From Ichthyophis bannanicus (Eukaryota; Chordata; Amphibia; Gymnophiona; Ichthyophiidae): 64,000 nt of DNA. Below are positions 21,985 through 31,810 of this stretch, one piece after another (position 1 is the first letter of the stretch; each line of letters starts with the position of its first letter). The position numbers and the translations under genes were made by a program. The notes below the pieces were generated by a model, which was not told where the DNA came from, searched no databases, and was given only the letters and a program-made list of their open reading frames with translations. Location: the NCBI GenBank assembly GCA_033557465.1, contig CM066035.1, positions 896,675,309 through 896,739,308 of the forward strand. Reading direction: 5' to 3'.

Positions 21985-24177
21985 AATTCGACTAAGTGTG
22001 CTATCTGTTTGAGTGAAAAGGTTTTTATTTGAAACAGTCAGGTACCTGTTTAGCCTTTGTCTAAAGCGGGTAAGGGATTATCTATGGTGTTGTAGTGTTT
22101 GGTGAATAAATAAGTTTTCAGTTTTTTATGGAGTTCCATGATCTCAGTTAGTGTTCATAGCTCCTCTGGGAGGGAATTCCAGATAGTTGGGGCTATGTGA
22201 GAAAAGGCTCTATTGTTTGTTGATTTATGAGCTTTTGTGTAATCTTTCGGAATCTTTAGTTTGTTTAATTGTCCTTTTCTGTGTGTAGGCTTAGATGGTT
22301 CTTTGTGTATTAGGTTACATAGTGTAGTTGGAGCCATATCATATAAGGCTTTGAATGAGGTTATTACTGTTTTGTAAATTATCCTGCTTTGAATTGGTAG
22401 CCAATGGAGGGAAGCTAGTATTGGTGTTATGTGTTGGAGTGCGTTTACTTTCAATATAATTCTAGCAGCTGCGTTTTGTGCTAATTGTATTCGTTTGATG
22501 TTTTGTTTTGATATGCCTATTAGTATTAGATTGGCAAAATCAAAGTGAGGAGTTATGGTGGCCTGAATTATATTGATAAAGTGTTGTAAAAATACTAGAG
22601 GACGTAGTTGTTTGAGGATTTTGAGTTTGAAATAAATTCTCTTTATGGTATTGCTAATGTGGGTTTCCATCGTAAGGTGTGTGTCTAGTATAACGCCTAG
22701 ATATCTTATTTCATTTTTTATTTTAATTTCTTGGTTTTGAAGTGTTGTGTGTTGGGGGGATATAGGATTGGTTTTTAGTCACGATTAGAACTTCAGTTTT
22801 AGCATGATTTATGTGGAGGTTTTGTGCTTTTAGCCAAGTTGTGATTTCATTATAGCAGTCCGATAGGAGTTGAAGCGGTAGATTGGGTATCGTAAATGGA
22901 ATATACATCATAATATCTGCGTATAGGTGATATTGTACTCCAAAGTTTTTGAAAATGTTGCAGACTGGTTTTATGTAAATGTTAAAAAGTAGGGCTGATA
23001 ACGCTGAGCCTTGTGGTAATCCAATTTCTTGTTTATATATAGTTGAGGTTTGATTCCCAATTCTTACATTTTGCGTTCTATTATTTAGGTAGGAAGAGAA
23101 CCATTTATGTACTGTAGAGTTTAAAAGCCTATTTGTCTCAAGTTGTTGAGCATTATTCTGTGGTGTATGCTATCAAACGCAGCTGATATATCAATGAAAA
23201 GTAGAATGAAGGCCTGTTTATGATTGTCAATCCCTCTTAGGAGCGCATCAATTAAAACTGTAAGGAGTGTTTCAACTCCATGGCGGGGCCGAAAGCCATA
23301 TTGTTGCTCATCAAGTGGGTAAGATGAGTCTAGAAAATCCTGTGTCTGTAATTGAACCACTTTTTCAATTATTTTGGCCAAAAATGGTATGCTAGAAATG
23401 GGTCTGTATGATACTGGCGAAGATTTATCAAGTTTGCTGTTCTTAAGGATTGGGCGTATTTGTGCGTGTTTGAGTGAGGGTCGGAGGTAACCTTGAGTTA
23501 GTGAGAGGTTAACTATTGGGAGAATGTAGGGTAATAAAATTGGGAGTGTGTTTTTTATCCATGTTACTGGACATGGATCTAGGTAAGAAGTAGTAGTGTT
23601 GAGGCTGGAGATGATATTTTTTAGTGTCTCTTTAGTTATGGGATGAAGCTCTGACCATTCGTTTAAAGGCTGGTGTGATATGTTAATAGTGTCTATAGAC
23701 ATTGAAGGCTTTTTTGCTTTGTTTTGATAATGATAGGCTAAGGTTTGTACCGAGATGTCAGTAATTTCATTGCCAGAAGTTTGAGGGTTGGTTAGATTTC
23801 TGACAATGGAGAATAACTCTCTTGGTCTGTTATATGATTTTGATAGTGTTTCAGCATAGTATTTTTTCTTTGTGCTGTCCAGGGTTTCTTTGTATTTAGT
23901 AAGGTGGTTATTGTATATTTCTTTGTGTATCGTCAATTTAGATTTGCGCCAATTGAGTTCTAGTTTTCTAAGGTTCCTTTTCATTTGTTTTAGAGTAGTA
24001 TTGAACCATGGTTTGCTATTAGTCTTAGAGTAGGTGCTCTTTTTATTTGTGATTAATTTTGGCTGCATTGTTGATGGTTTCATGCCAGTTTTTGACAGTA
24101 TCATCCAGATTCGTTGCAGGTGATAAGAGGTGGGGGATTAAGTCAATGAATTCTGTATTGTTAAACTTTTTAAATCT
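21985..24177 (-). mobile_element. L2-group LINE, RT and C-terminus, with mutated catalytic box
   Basis: The minus strand is open from about 24104 to 23121, with KSTYSKTNSKPWFNTTL, LDPCPVTWIKNTLP, SPVSYRPISSIPFLAKIIEK, QQYGFRPRHGVETLLTVL and FIDISAAFDSIHHRIMLNNL. These are the RT finger and palm blocks. At 22922-22890 the catalytic box reads YADIMMYIPF, so the second Asp is replaced by Ile. The C-terminal part (22670-22155) reads PHFDFANLILIGIS, HITPILASLHWLPIQSRI and IWNSLPEEL. Its 3' end is at about 21990. The 5' end is cut at 24177, where DIRS A resumes. The endonuclease is missing. Confidence 0.8.
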
Positions 24178-24756
24178 TGTAGTTGGGACCCCAGATGATG
24201 GCAGAGTCTCCTTACACAAGGTTCTACAAGAGCAGGGTGGTTCTCCGCACACACCCCAAATTTTTGCTGAAGGTGGGGTCCCCATTCCACCTCAATCAGG
24301 AAGTGATGCTCCCCACCTTCTTTCCCAGGCCTCATGCTGGTAGGGAGGAGACCGTTCTCCCATACTCTGGGTTGCAAGAGAGCCCTGTCCTTCTACATGT
24401 AACGGACTCAGGGCCACCGCAAAGCTCAACAGCTTTTCATATCCTATGACCCCAGCCGTGTGGGGCTCCCAGTGACCCCCAGTGACTAAGCGAATTCTGT
24501 CCACTTGGTGGCGGACTGCATTACCCTTGCCTATGAGCAAGCAAGGATCCCACTGGACCGGAGAGTCCCAGTGCACCACATCAAGGCTATGGCTTTTTCT
24601 GTGGCCATGCATTCCATCCTCATTACGGAAATTTGCCAGGTTGCCACCTGGTCTTCGGTCCATACCTTCGTAGCTCACTACTGCCTGGAGAGGGAGTCTC
24701 AATGGGACAAGACCTTCGGCCAGGCCGTACTCCATAATCTTTTCGGGGTGTAGGCA
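24178..24756 (+). pseudogene. DIRS A tyrosine recombinase, C-terminal part
   Basis: Directly after the LINE the recombinase resumes. YTRFYKSRVVLRTHPKFLLK and FHLNQEVMLPTFFPRPHA match YTRFHHDKVVLRTHPHFMPK and FHLNQEVYLPVFFPGPHA of element C. VHHIKAMAFSVAMHSI (near 24570) is the His-x-x-Arg box, but with Lys in place of Arg. VATWSSVHTFVAHYCLERES at 24645-24705 carries the presumed catalytic Tyr. A stop near 24490 and frame changes divide it. It ends at about 24753, followed by the A right end. Confidence 0.75.
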
Positions 24757-24934
24757 ACTTCTTCCCTCCGACCTTTCTGTATTCAGGCTACTAGAGTGCT
24801 GGTTCTCACTGGACACTTGGGTCTTGTGAGCATCTCTCTTAGGATTCAGCTGCTGCTGATCATAGTTCACCTTTGCAGGTCAACTTGGCATTTTCTATAG
24901 GTTTTGGTAGCCTTTAGCTGGGGAGTCCCATATA

Positions 24935-25270
24935 TGAGAACTGGCTTCCTGCTTGTTCCCGGAGAAAGCGTACTTATTCACCTGTAACAGGTGTTCTCCA
25001 GGGACAGCAGGAATCGGTCCTCACAGCCCTCCCTCCTCCCCTTGGAGTTGCTTCTTTACCATCTTTTATTTTTGCCATCTTAGCTATGTCATTAGACTGA
25101 GGCAAGATAGCACCCTTGGTCGGGAAGTGGACCACGCATGTGAGTTGCATCTCCCAAAGACTTTCTTTGAAAGCTGGGGAGATGCTTCCGCGTGGGCTCC
25201 GGCGCCGACACCACCCATATGTGAGGACTGATTCCTGCTGTCCCTGAAGAAAATCTGTTATAGGCGCGTG
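24935..25270 (+). repeat. internal complementary region and right terminal repeat of DIRS A
   Basis: At 24945-25020 the sequence cctgcttgttcccggagaaa, then cttattcacctgtaacagg, then tgttctccagggacagcagg is the reverse complement of the joined element tips. The right inverted repeat follows at 25100-25255 and mirrors 11711-11860 (both contain the ggagatgc and caaagaaagc-type blocks in inverse order). The terminal segment expected after tgctgtccctg is damaged: the copy reads gaagaaaatctgttatagg and then departs from the family sequence. Confidence 0.7.
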
Positions 25271-25986
25271 ACTACACTACACTGTAAATTTCCTAGGCAG
25301 TTTGCAATGGTTTATGGATATTTGTTGTACTTGTATTATTAGAATCTTTGAAGCTGCTGCACTGTGTACAAAGGTGATAGTTGGAGGTGGTATGAGGAAA
25401 GTATTTCTTATGCAGATCACGTAAGAAAGTGCTAAGGGCTTCAGACAAAGAAAATAGGCTGGAGTGGAGGTGTAAACTGCTATTTTGAGCCAAGTCTGCT
25501 TGCTGGAACTTTTTTAAAAATATTTAATCATTTACAGTCTGATCAGGAAACGCTTAATGGCTATGATACCTCTCTGTGGCTGTGAACCAGATAGAGAATC
25601 ATATTGAGTAACCACACTGTAAACTCCAGGCTCAGACAGGCTCAGATTTAGGAACATGTATTCCAGGCAAATGTCTAGGGTGCCAGATTTTGAAGGCTGA
25701 ACAGGAGCTCCTGATTCCAGTTGCTTTAGAATCATGCGCCATGATATCTCATTGTGAAACCTACCTACTGACTGCCCTCCATGCCTACATTAAGGCGGCA
25801 TATCCCATCTAGCTCTGGGCTCAGACGGTGTAGGTAAAGACCCAAGTATTAACTGCAGTCTTATTTGGAATCTGTTCTACGCTCTGATTCCAGGGATGAC
25901 TTTTGAAAAGAAGGCTCTGACATGTTGTGATATTCCCCTCTCCCTCTCCCCCGCATCCTAAGTAGTCAGCCTGGCTGATGCAGTGT
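25271..25986. other. no recognisable feature
   Basis: About 700 bases between DIRS A and the hAT element. I see no coding sequence, terminal repeats or known motif. Confidence 0.4.
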
Positions 25987-26929
25987 CTCTAGAGCAGGGG
26001 TCTGCAACCTTTAAGACATAAAGAGCCACTTGGACCCGTTTCCGAAGGGAAAAAAAAAACTGGGAGCCGCAAAACCATTGCGACATTTAAAACAAATCTA
26101 ACACTGCATATATTGTTTCTTACCTTAATGCTATATACGACCCCCTACTTTTCCTGTTAAAATATAGGTGTTTGGCCTATACTCGCCGTATAAGACTACC
26201 CCTCTTCCTTCGCACACCAAAAAAAATACGCCAGAAAATATAACAACAAGAAGTAACAATATTTGATTTCAAAATTATGATGATTTTGTAGTCAAATCAC
26301 TAATATGAAATAAAATTATTTTTTCTACCTTTGTTGTCTGACCAATTTATTCTTTGATCATGCTGGTCCCGATCTGAGGCTTCTGCTTTCCTGTCTTCTC
26401 TTAGCTCTCTTTCTGTGGTCTATGGTCCATCTGCCAGTTCTTATCTCTTCTTTCGTTTTCTTCACTTCTTTCCATCAGCCTATTTCCAGTCCCAGTAACC
26501 CTCCCCAATATCAGCCCCTTTCCAGTCCTCACTCCCAGTACCTTCCAATGTCAACTTGCATTCCCATGATTGCCACTGGTGTCCATTTCCTTCCAGTCCC
26601 CCTCCTTCCCCACTGACCAGTCCCTTCTAGTACAAATACCATGGCAGCCCCTCTCAGATCCAGTTCCATTCTCCCATCCCCTCATATCAGCCCATTTGTA
26701 GCCTTAGCCCCCAGTTATCTTCCAGGGCCAGCAGCTCTATCCTCCCCTCCCCACAATCAGCCCATGCCCAGTCAAAGCCCCCCAATCAGCTCGCTTCCAG
26801 TGCTAATCCCCCCTCAACCCCATTACCAGTGCTAGCCTCCCCTAATCAGCCCAATACCAGTCCTACCCCCCATCAGCTCATTACCAGTCCTAGCCTCCCC
26901 TAATCAGCTCATTTCCAGTGCTCGTCCCC

Positions 26930-28320
26930 TCAACCCCATTACCAGTGCTCCATCCCTCCATGTCAGCCCCCTCCCTCCCTCCCTCCCTCCATATCAGCTC
27001 CCTCCCTCCATGTCAGCCCGCCTCCCCAATCCCTCCATGTCAGCCCCCTCCATGTCAGCCCCCCTCCCTCCATGTCAGCCCCCTCCATCCCTCCATGTCA
27101 GCCCCCCTCCCTCCATCCATATCAGCTCCCTCCCTCCATGTCAGCCCCCCTCCCTCCATCCATCCATCCATCCATCCATCCATATCAGCTCCCTCCCTCC
27201 ATGTCAGCCCCCCTCCCTCCATGTCAGCCCCCTCCATCCCTCCATGTCAGCCCCCCTCCCTCCATCCATTCATATCTGCTCCCTCCCTCCATGTCAGCCC
27301 CCTCCATCCCTCCATGTCAGCCCCCCTCCCCCCTCCCTCCATCCATTCATATCAGCTCCCTCCCTCCATGTTCAGCCCCCCTCCCTCCATCCATTCATAT
27401 CTGCTCCCTCCATCCATGTCAGCCCCCTCCATGTCAGCCCCCCTCGATCCATCCCTCCATGTCAGCCCCTCCCTCCCTCCATGTCAGCCCCCCCTCCATC
27501 CCTCCATTGTCAGCCCCCTCCCCTCCATTCATTCATATCTGCTCCCTCCCTCCATGTCAGCCCCCTCCATCCCTCCATGTCAGCCCCCTCGATCCATCCC
27601 TCCATGTCAGCCCCCTCCATCCCTCCATGTCAGCCCCCTCCCTCCATCCATTCATCTGCTCCCTCCCTCCATGTCAGCCCCCTCCATCCCTCCATGTCAG
27701 CCCCCCTCCCTCCATCCATTCATATCTGCTCCCTCCCTTCATGTCAGCCCCCTCCATCCCTCCCTGTCAGACCGCCTCGATCCATCCCTCCCTGTCAGCC
27801 CCCCTCCCTCCATGTCAGCCCCCTCCATCCCTCCATGTCAGCCCCCCTCCCTCCATTCATTCATATCTGCTCCCTCCCTCCATGTCAGCCCCCTCCATCC
27901 CTCCATGTCAGCCCCCCTCCATCCCTCCATGTCAGCCCCCCTCCCTCCATCCAGCCATATATGCTCCCTCCCACCATGTCAGCCCCCCTCCCGCCATGTC
28001 AGCCCCCTCCATCCCTCCATGTCAGCCCCCCTCCCTCCATCCATTCATATCTGCTCCCTCCCTCCATGTCAGCCCCCCTCCCTCCATGTCAGCCCCCTCC
28101 ATCCCTCCATGTCAGACCCCCTCCCTCCATCCATTCATGTCAGCCCCCCTCCCTCCATGTCAGCCCCCCTCCCTCCATGTCAGCCCCCTCCATCCCTCCA
28201 TGTCAGCCCCCCCTCCCTCCATCCATTCATATCTGCTCCCTCCCTCCATGTCAGCCCCCCCCCTCCATCCATCCATCCATCCATTCATATCTGCTCCCTC
28301 CCTCCCTCCATGTCAGCTCC
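26930..28320. repeat. C-rich minisatellite with higher-order structure
   Basis: About 1.4 kb built from short words catgtcagccccc, tccctccatccctc and ccatccattcatatctgctc. These are arranged in repeated blocks of roughly 70-110 bases (for example the words atatctgctccctcc at 27272, 27390, 27535, 27722, 27865, 28047 and 28227). All plus-strand frames are open for hundreds of codons and read as His/Val/Ser/Pro repeats, which is a by-product of a repeat lacking stop words. It lies wholly within the hAT element. Confidence 0.9.
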
Positions 28321-28583
28321 CTCCCTTCTTCTGCAGCCGCGGCTCCCTGCCTCTTACGGAACCGCGGCTGTGCTTTTAAAATCATCTCGGAGCCCTTCCT
28401 GTCTTGACGGGCTCCGTGCAGCATTGTCCCGCCTCCAAAACTTCCTTTAGAGGCGGGACAATGCTGCACGGAGCCCGTCAAGACAGGAAGGGCTCCGAGA
28501 TGATTTTAAAAGCACAGCCGCGGTTCCCTAAGAGACAGGGAACCGCGGCTGCAGAAGAAGGGAGGGAGCTGACATGGAGGGAG
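28302..28583. repeat. giant hairpin: 134-bp inverted arms, 14-base loop
   Basis: The left arm 28302-28435 and right arm 28450-28583 are reverse complements with only about three mismatches and no gaps, around the loop 28436-28449. The arms start in the minisatellite sequence (ctccctccatgtcagctccc) and end at gaggcggg. RNA from either strand would fold into one long stem. It lies 100 bases from the right end of the hAT element. Confidence 0.92.
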
Positions 28584-28789
28584 CCCATAACGCGACGTTT
28601 AAAGCGGGCAGTGTGCTCCGGAGCCGCGGCAAAGGTGAGAAAGAGCCGCATGCGGCTCCGGAGCCGTGGGTTGCCGACCCCTGCTCTAGAGCTACTGCTG
28701 CAATGTGCATTGGTTACCCAGAGAAAAATTAAGACCTTGACAGACTGTTCATGCTATAATATAGGCTAATGTACAAATCTTATCACAAT

Positions 28790-29115
28790 GGGATAGTGTT
28801 CAAAATATAAGAACTGCCAAACTGGGTCTGACCAAAGGTCCCTAAAGCCCTAGTATCCTTTTTGCAGCTGTAGCCAATCCAGGTCAAAGTACCTGACATA
28901 CATCCCAAAAGTAACCAGTACCAAGCTACTTATCTCCAGGGATAAACAGTGGTTTTCTCTTAGACTACCTTAATAGCTATTTATGGACTTTCCTTCAGGA
29001 ATTTGTCCAAATCTTTTTTTAAAATCCAGCTACACTACCTGCTTTTACCAGCAAGCAATTCCAAAGATTAATTACATATACGTTGAGAGAGAGAAATATT
29101 TTCTCCTATTTTTTG
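28790..29115 (-). mobile_element. CR1 LINE 3' end, first part
   Basis: On the plus strand, aactgggtctgaccaaagg and tagccaatccaggtcaaagtacc are the CR1 3' untranslated block read in reverse. The part up to 29115 matches the CR1 C-terminus found at 19326-19450 (ttgtccaaatctttttttaa, tccagctacac, then attttctcctat). It stops there and continues at 31280 after intervening repeats. About 60 bases of CR1 are missing at the join. Confidence 0.75.
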
Positions 29116-29440
29116 GGGTTTTTTAAAATTGTTTTAATTAATGCATTCCAAATACAAAACTTCATGCAAATAAGCAGTACATTCAAAAACCTCTAAACAA
29201 GAGAGAAGAAAAGAACCAGTAACATCAAAACCACTACATAGTCCACATCATGGAGAGCACAGCGATATTAGTACCAGAGCTCTAACTAACTTAAGGCTAC
29301 ATCTCCTAACCAAACTAAAAAAATAAAGGATCAAAACCAAGAATCAAGATCAGGCCTCTCACTCCTGTAATGAATCTAAGAGAGCAACGAGCTGAGTAGA
29401 TTCTGTGAAAATATAATCAATACCTTGTATAGTAATTAAA
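29116..29440 (-). mobile_element. possible L1 3'-end fragment
   Basis: The start tttttttaaaattgttttaa and the words gcattccaaatacaaaac resemble the 3' end of the L1 at 4074-4125 (tttttattgataacattccaaacacattc). No coding part is present. The assignment rests on this short likeness only. Confidence 0.35.
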
Positions 29441-29819
29441 CACTTACATGGAAATCGAAGAAAAAAGGACCTCCCCCCCCAGCCAAAACTCGAGGCTTGA
29501 GCTGGAGGAATTGCTCCAGCCACTTTCTTCTGGTTTCTTCGTGTCTTCTGCTAACTCTCCATCGTCTGCTGTCCATTTGTCCTTTCTTCTCTCTTCTAAT
29601 TTTTTTCCATTCTCTCTCTACATCTGCTTTAACATACTAATCTTTCTCCTTTTGCTCTTTCCTCATTCCTATTTCATCCACTCAAATTTTACCCCTCCAT
29701 CCTCAATTCCCACTTACTCTCCCAATACCCGGCCAATTGTAGATTTTTCTTCCGTCCCACACAAAATATTTTTTCCCTCTGCATTTCACTCTCCCAGCTC
29801 CATCCCATTCTAATCTCCC

Positions 29820-30800
29820 CCAACATCAACTCCCTTCTAGTTCCAGCCCCACCTAGTATCCGCTCCCTTCTAGTCCCCGCATCAGCCCATTTCCAGTCCT
29901 AGTTCCCCATCCATTTCGTCCTATCCGAGTCCCTCCATCAGCTCATTTCCAATACCAGCCTCCCATCAGCCCATTTCTAGTCCTTTCCTAGCCCCACCAT
30001 CAGCCCATGTCAAATCCTAGCTCCCCTCCACTCAGCCCATTTCCAATCCAAGCCCCCCATGAGCCTACTTCCAGTTCTAGCCCCTCCATAAGTCCATTTC
30101 AATCCAAGCCCCCACCACAGCCCATTTCCAATCTTAGCTCCCCCCAACACCCAATTCCCAGTCCTATCCTAGCCCCCTCCATCAGCCCATTTCTTGTCCT
30201 AGCTCCCTCCCCTCAGAGCCCATTTCCATTTCAAGCCCCCCTCCCCATCAGCTATTTGCAGTTCAAGCCCCCCTTCCCCTCAGCCCACTTCCATTGCAAG
30301 CCCCCGTCCCCATCAGCTATTTCAGTTCAAGCCCCCCCTTCCCCCCAGAGCCCATTTCCATTCCAAGCCCCCCTCCCCATCAGCTATTTGCAGTTCAAGC
30401 CCCCCTTCCCCTGAGCCCACTTCCATTGCAAGCCCCCGTCCCCATCAGCTATTTGCAGTTCAAGCCCCCCCTTCCCCTCAGCCCACTTCCATTGCAAGCC
30501 CCCGTCCCCATCAGCTATTTGCAGTTCAAGCTTTCCCTTCCACTCAGTCCATTACCAGTCCTAGCCCCCCCCCACTAGCCTGTTACCAGTCCTAAGTCCC
30601 CATAAGCCCTAACCCCATCACCCAATTTTCAGTTTAAGCCCCCCTTAGCCCATTACCAGTCCTAACACCCATCAGCCCATTTCCAGTCTTAGCCCCCCCA
30701 TAGCCCATTACCAGTCCTAACCCCCCATCAGCCCTCTTCCAATCCTAACCCCATTAGCCCATTCCCAGTCCTGACCCCCACCCCCAACAGCCCAGGGAAA
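29820..30800. repeat. C-rich tandem repeat zone
   Basis: About 1 kb of loosely repeated units such as cagcccatttccagtcctag followed by ccccccat, 25-40 bases long. It includes a more regular set of about 60-base units at 30230-30530 (ccccatcagctatttgcagtt, then caagccccccttcccc). The same kind of unit occurs at 26460-26920 in the first hAT element. The upstream part 29441-29820 is pyrimidine-rich without clear repeats. Confidence 0.75.
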
Positions 30801-30816
30801 TTTAAAAATAAAAAAA

Positions 30817-31168
30817 GGCTGTCTGCTTCTGCTGCCGCTGCCGCCACGGCAACGGCAGAATCGAATGTCCCGCGGGGCCCCCCCTGCCCGGAAGAGCCTG
30901 CTCCCCCTGCATCAGCTCCCTCTCCACAGTCGCACCAGCTTTCAGAGTGCGAAAGGAGAGTTTCTCCCTCGCGGCTCTGTTAAGCCTGCGGGGGCTGATG
31001 GGCTTAACAGAGCCACGAAAGGGAAACTAGTCTCCCTTCGTGCTCTGAAAGCCGGTGCGACTGCGGAGAGGGAGCTGATGCAGGGAGGGCAGGCTCTTCC
31101 GGGCATGGGGGGGCCCCGCGGGACATTCGATTCTGCTGTTGCTGCGGCGGCAGCAGAAGCAGACAGCC
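30817..31168. repeat. second giant hairpin: about 170-bp arms, 14-base loop
   Basis: The left arm is 30817-30986 and the right arm 31001-31168, around the loop 30987-31000. The arms share ggctgtctgcttctgctgcc, cagaatcgaatgtcccgcgg, catcagctccctctcc and cggctctgttaagcc as inverse pairs, with scattered mismatches and a net two-base length difference. It is less perfect than the first hairpin but longer, with the same loop size. Confidence 0.88.
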
Positions 31169-31279
31169 TTTTTTTTTTGTAACTTTACTTTTAAAGCAGA
31201 ATGGACAGGCAGCGGCGGCAAAAACACCCGGCGGGTTGGATAAATGTCCTCGGCGGGCCGCAGTTTGAGGACCCCTGGA

Positions 31280-31525
31280 GTGAACAATCGAGTCCCTTCA
31301 ACCTGTTCCACTTCAGTCAGGATTTTATAGGCCTCTGTCATTGCTCCTCTGTCATGTTTTCTCCAGGGTGAAGAGACCTAATCTCTTTAGCCTTTCCTCA
31401 TAGGAGAGTTGTTCCAGTCCCTTTATCATTTTGTTTGCCCTTGTCTGTAACTTTTTTAATGCCACTACATCTTTTTTGTGATGTGGACACTAGAATTGCT
31501 TTGGAGAGAAGGATGCCTCTCTCTC
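31280..31525 (-). mobile_element. CR1 LINE, second part of the split copy
   Basis: The plus-strand reading gtgaacaatcgag, cctgttccactt and gattttataggcctctgtca matches the CR1 at 19540-19610 (gtaaacaatcga, cccgttccactccg, atttatagacttctatca). It then continues upstream in CR1 with ctaatctctttagcctttcct. So one CR1 copy was split by the material at 29116-31279. Confidence 0.75.
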
Positions 31526-31810
31526 ATAGTGAATTATATTAGGTCACTAACAGCTCGATGCAGAAGCCCTTTGCGAGAGCTGGTGAGGATAACCAGCTGA
31601 ACCTGAAAGTGAATTTCACCACCTCTCCCCCCCTTCAACATATTTAAGAGCCTATAAACTTGAGATTAAGCCTGGGGTGGGTGGGAGGGCGGGCATTAAC
31701 ACTTAGTAAAGGCTGGCATGCTGCACAGGTCTCAGACCTGTGCTTCTAAGGTAATCTGTTAACAATTTCCTGGGTGATTCACACAGCCCTCTGTCAAACA
31801 CCAGTTTTTA
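31526..31810. other. unclassified sequence between CR1 pieces
   Basis: About 285 bases with no coding sequence or recognised motif. It contains a G-rich segment at 31672-31696. Confidence 0.3.

Larger units (their letters stand above)
11709..25270 (+). mobile_element. DIRS retrotransposon 'A', split by two groups of LINEs
   Basis: The left tip aggaacaagcaggaaatcag at 11711 and the right repeat ending near 25255 (gaggactgattcctgctgtc) are inverted copies, each followed or preceded by the same cctttgggagatgc-type sequence. Between them, in plus orientation, lie gag (about 12110-12730 and 14800-15905), RT-RNase H (16070-17905) and tyrosine recombinase (17905-18338 and 24178-24756). An internal complementary region lies at 24935-25020. 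LINEs occupy 12735-14795 and 18339-24177. All coding parts carry many stops and shifts, so A is older than C or E. The final roughly 45 bases expected at the right tip are degraded or missing after 25250. Confidence 0.85.
25987..28691. mobile_element. non-autonomous hAT element with 8-bp target duplication
   Basis: The element body runs 25995-28683. The left end is caggggtctgcaacc and the right end is ggttgccgacccctg, inverted repeats with one mismatch. An identical 8-bp duplication, ctctagag, flanks it at 25987-25994 and 28684-28691. This fits hAT integration exactly, both in duplication length and in the preferred nTCTAGAn-like core. Subterminal agagccac/gagccgc words repeat near both ends. 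Inside there is no transposase: there is a degenerate C-rich tandem zone (26460-26920), a minisatellite (26930-28320) and a 282-bp perfect-type hairpin. It must have been moved by a transposase supplied elsewhere. Confidence 0.9.
29820..31277. mobile_element. second hAT-like element, right part
   Basis: The right end reads gggccgcagtttgaggaccc followed by ctg at 31277. Its reverse complement, starting caggggtcctcaaactgcgg, is a typical hAT terminal sequence. A C-rich tandem zone and a 352-bp hairpin precede it, the same layout as the element at 25995-28683. I could not find the left terminal repeat, so the left limit is unknown and the element may be truncated. CR1 sequence continues immediately after the end. 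Confidence 0.6.

Noticed and set aside
26930..28320. Regular short repeats that might suggest a CRISPR-like array
   Set aside because: Units are adjacent and variable with no unique spacers, the host is a vertebrate, and the array lies inside a hAT element.
26918..28450. Plus-strand readings of 435-510 codons rich in His, Val, Ser and Pro
   Set aside because: All three plus frames are open here because the minisatellite lacks stop words. The residues merely translate the repeat units, and there is no domain.
28251..28769. Two opposite readings that share the same 20 or so residues near their ends
   Set aside because: The shared residues arise because the region is a long inverted repeat. 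Neither reading has a domain or supporting context.
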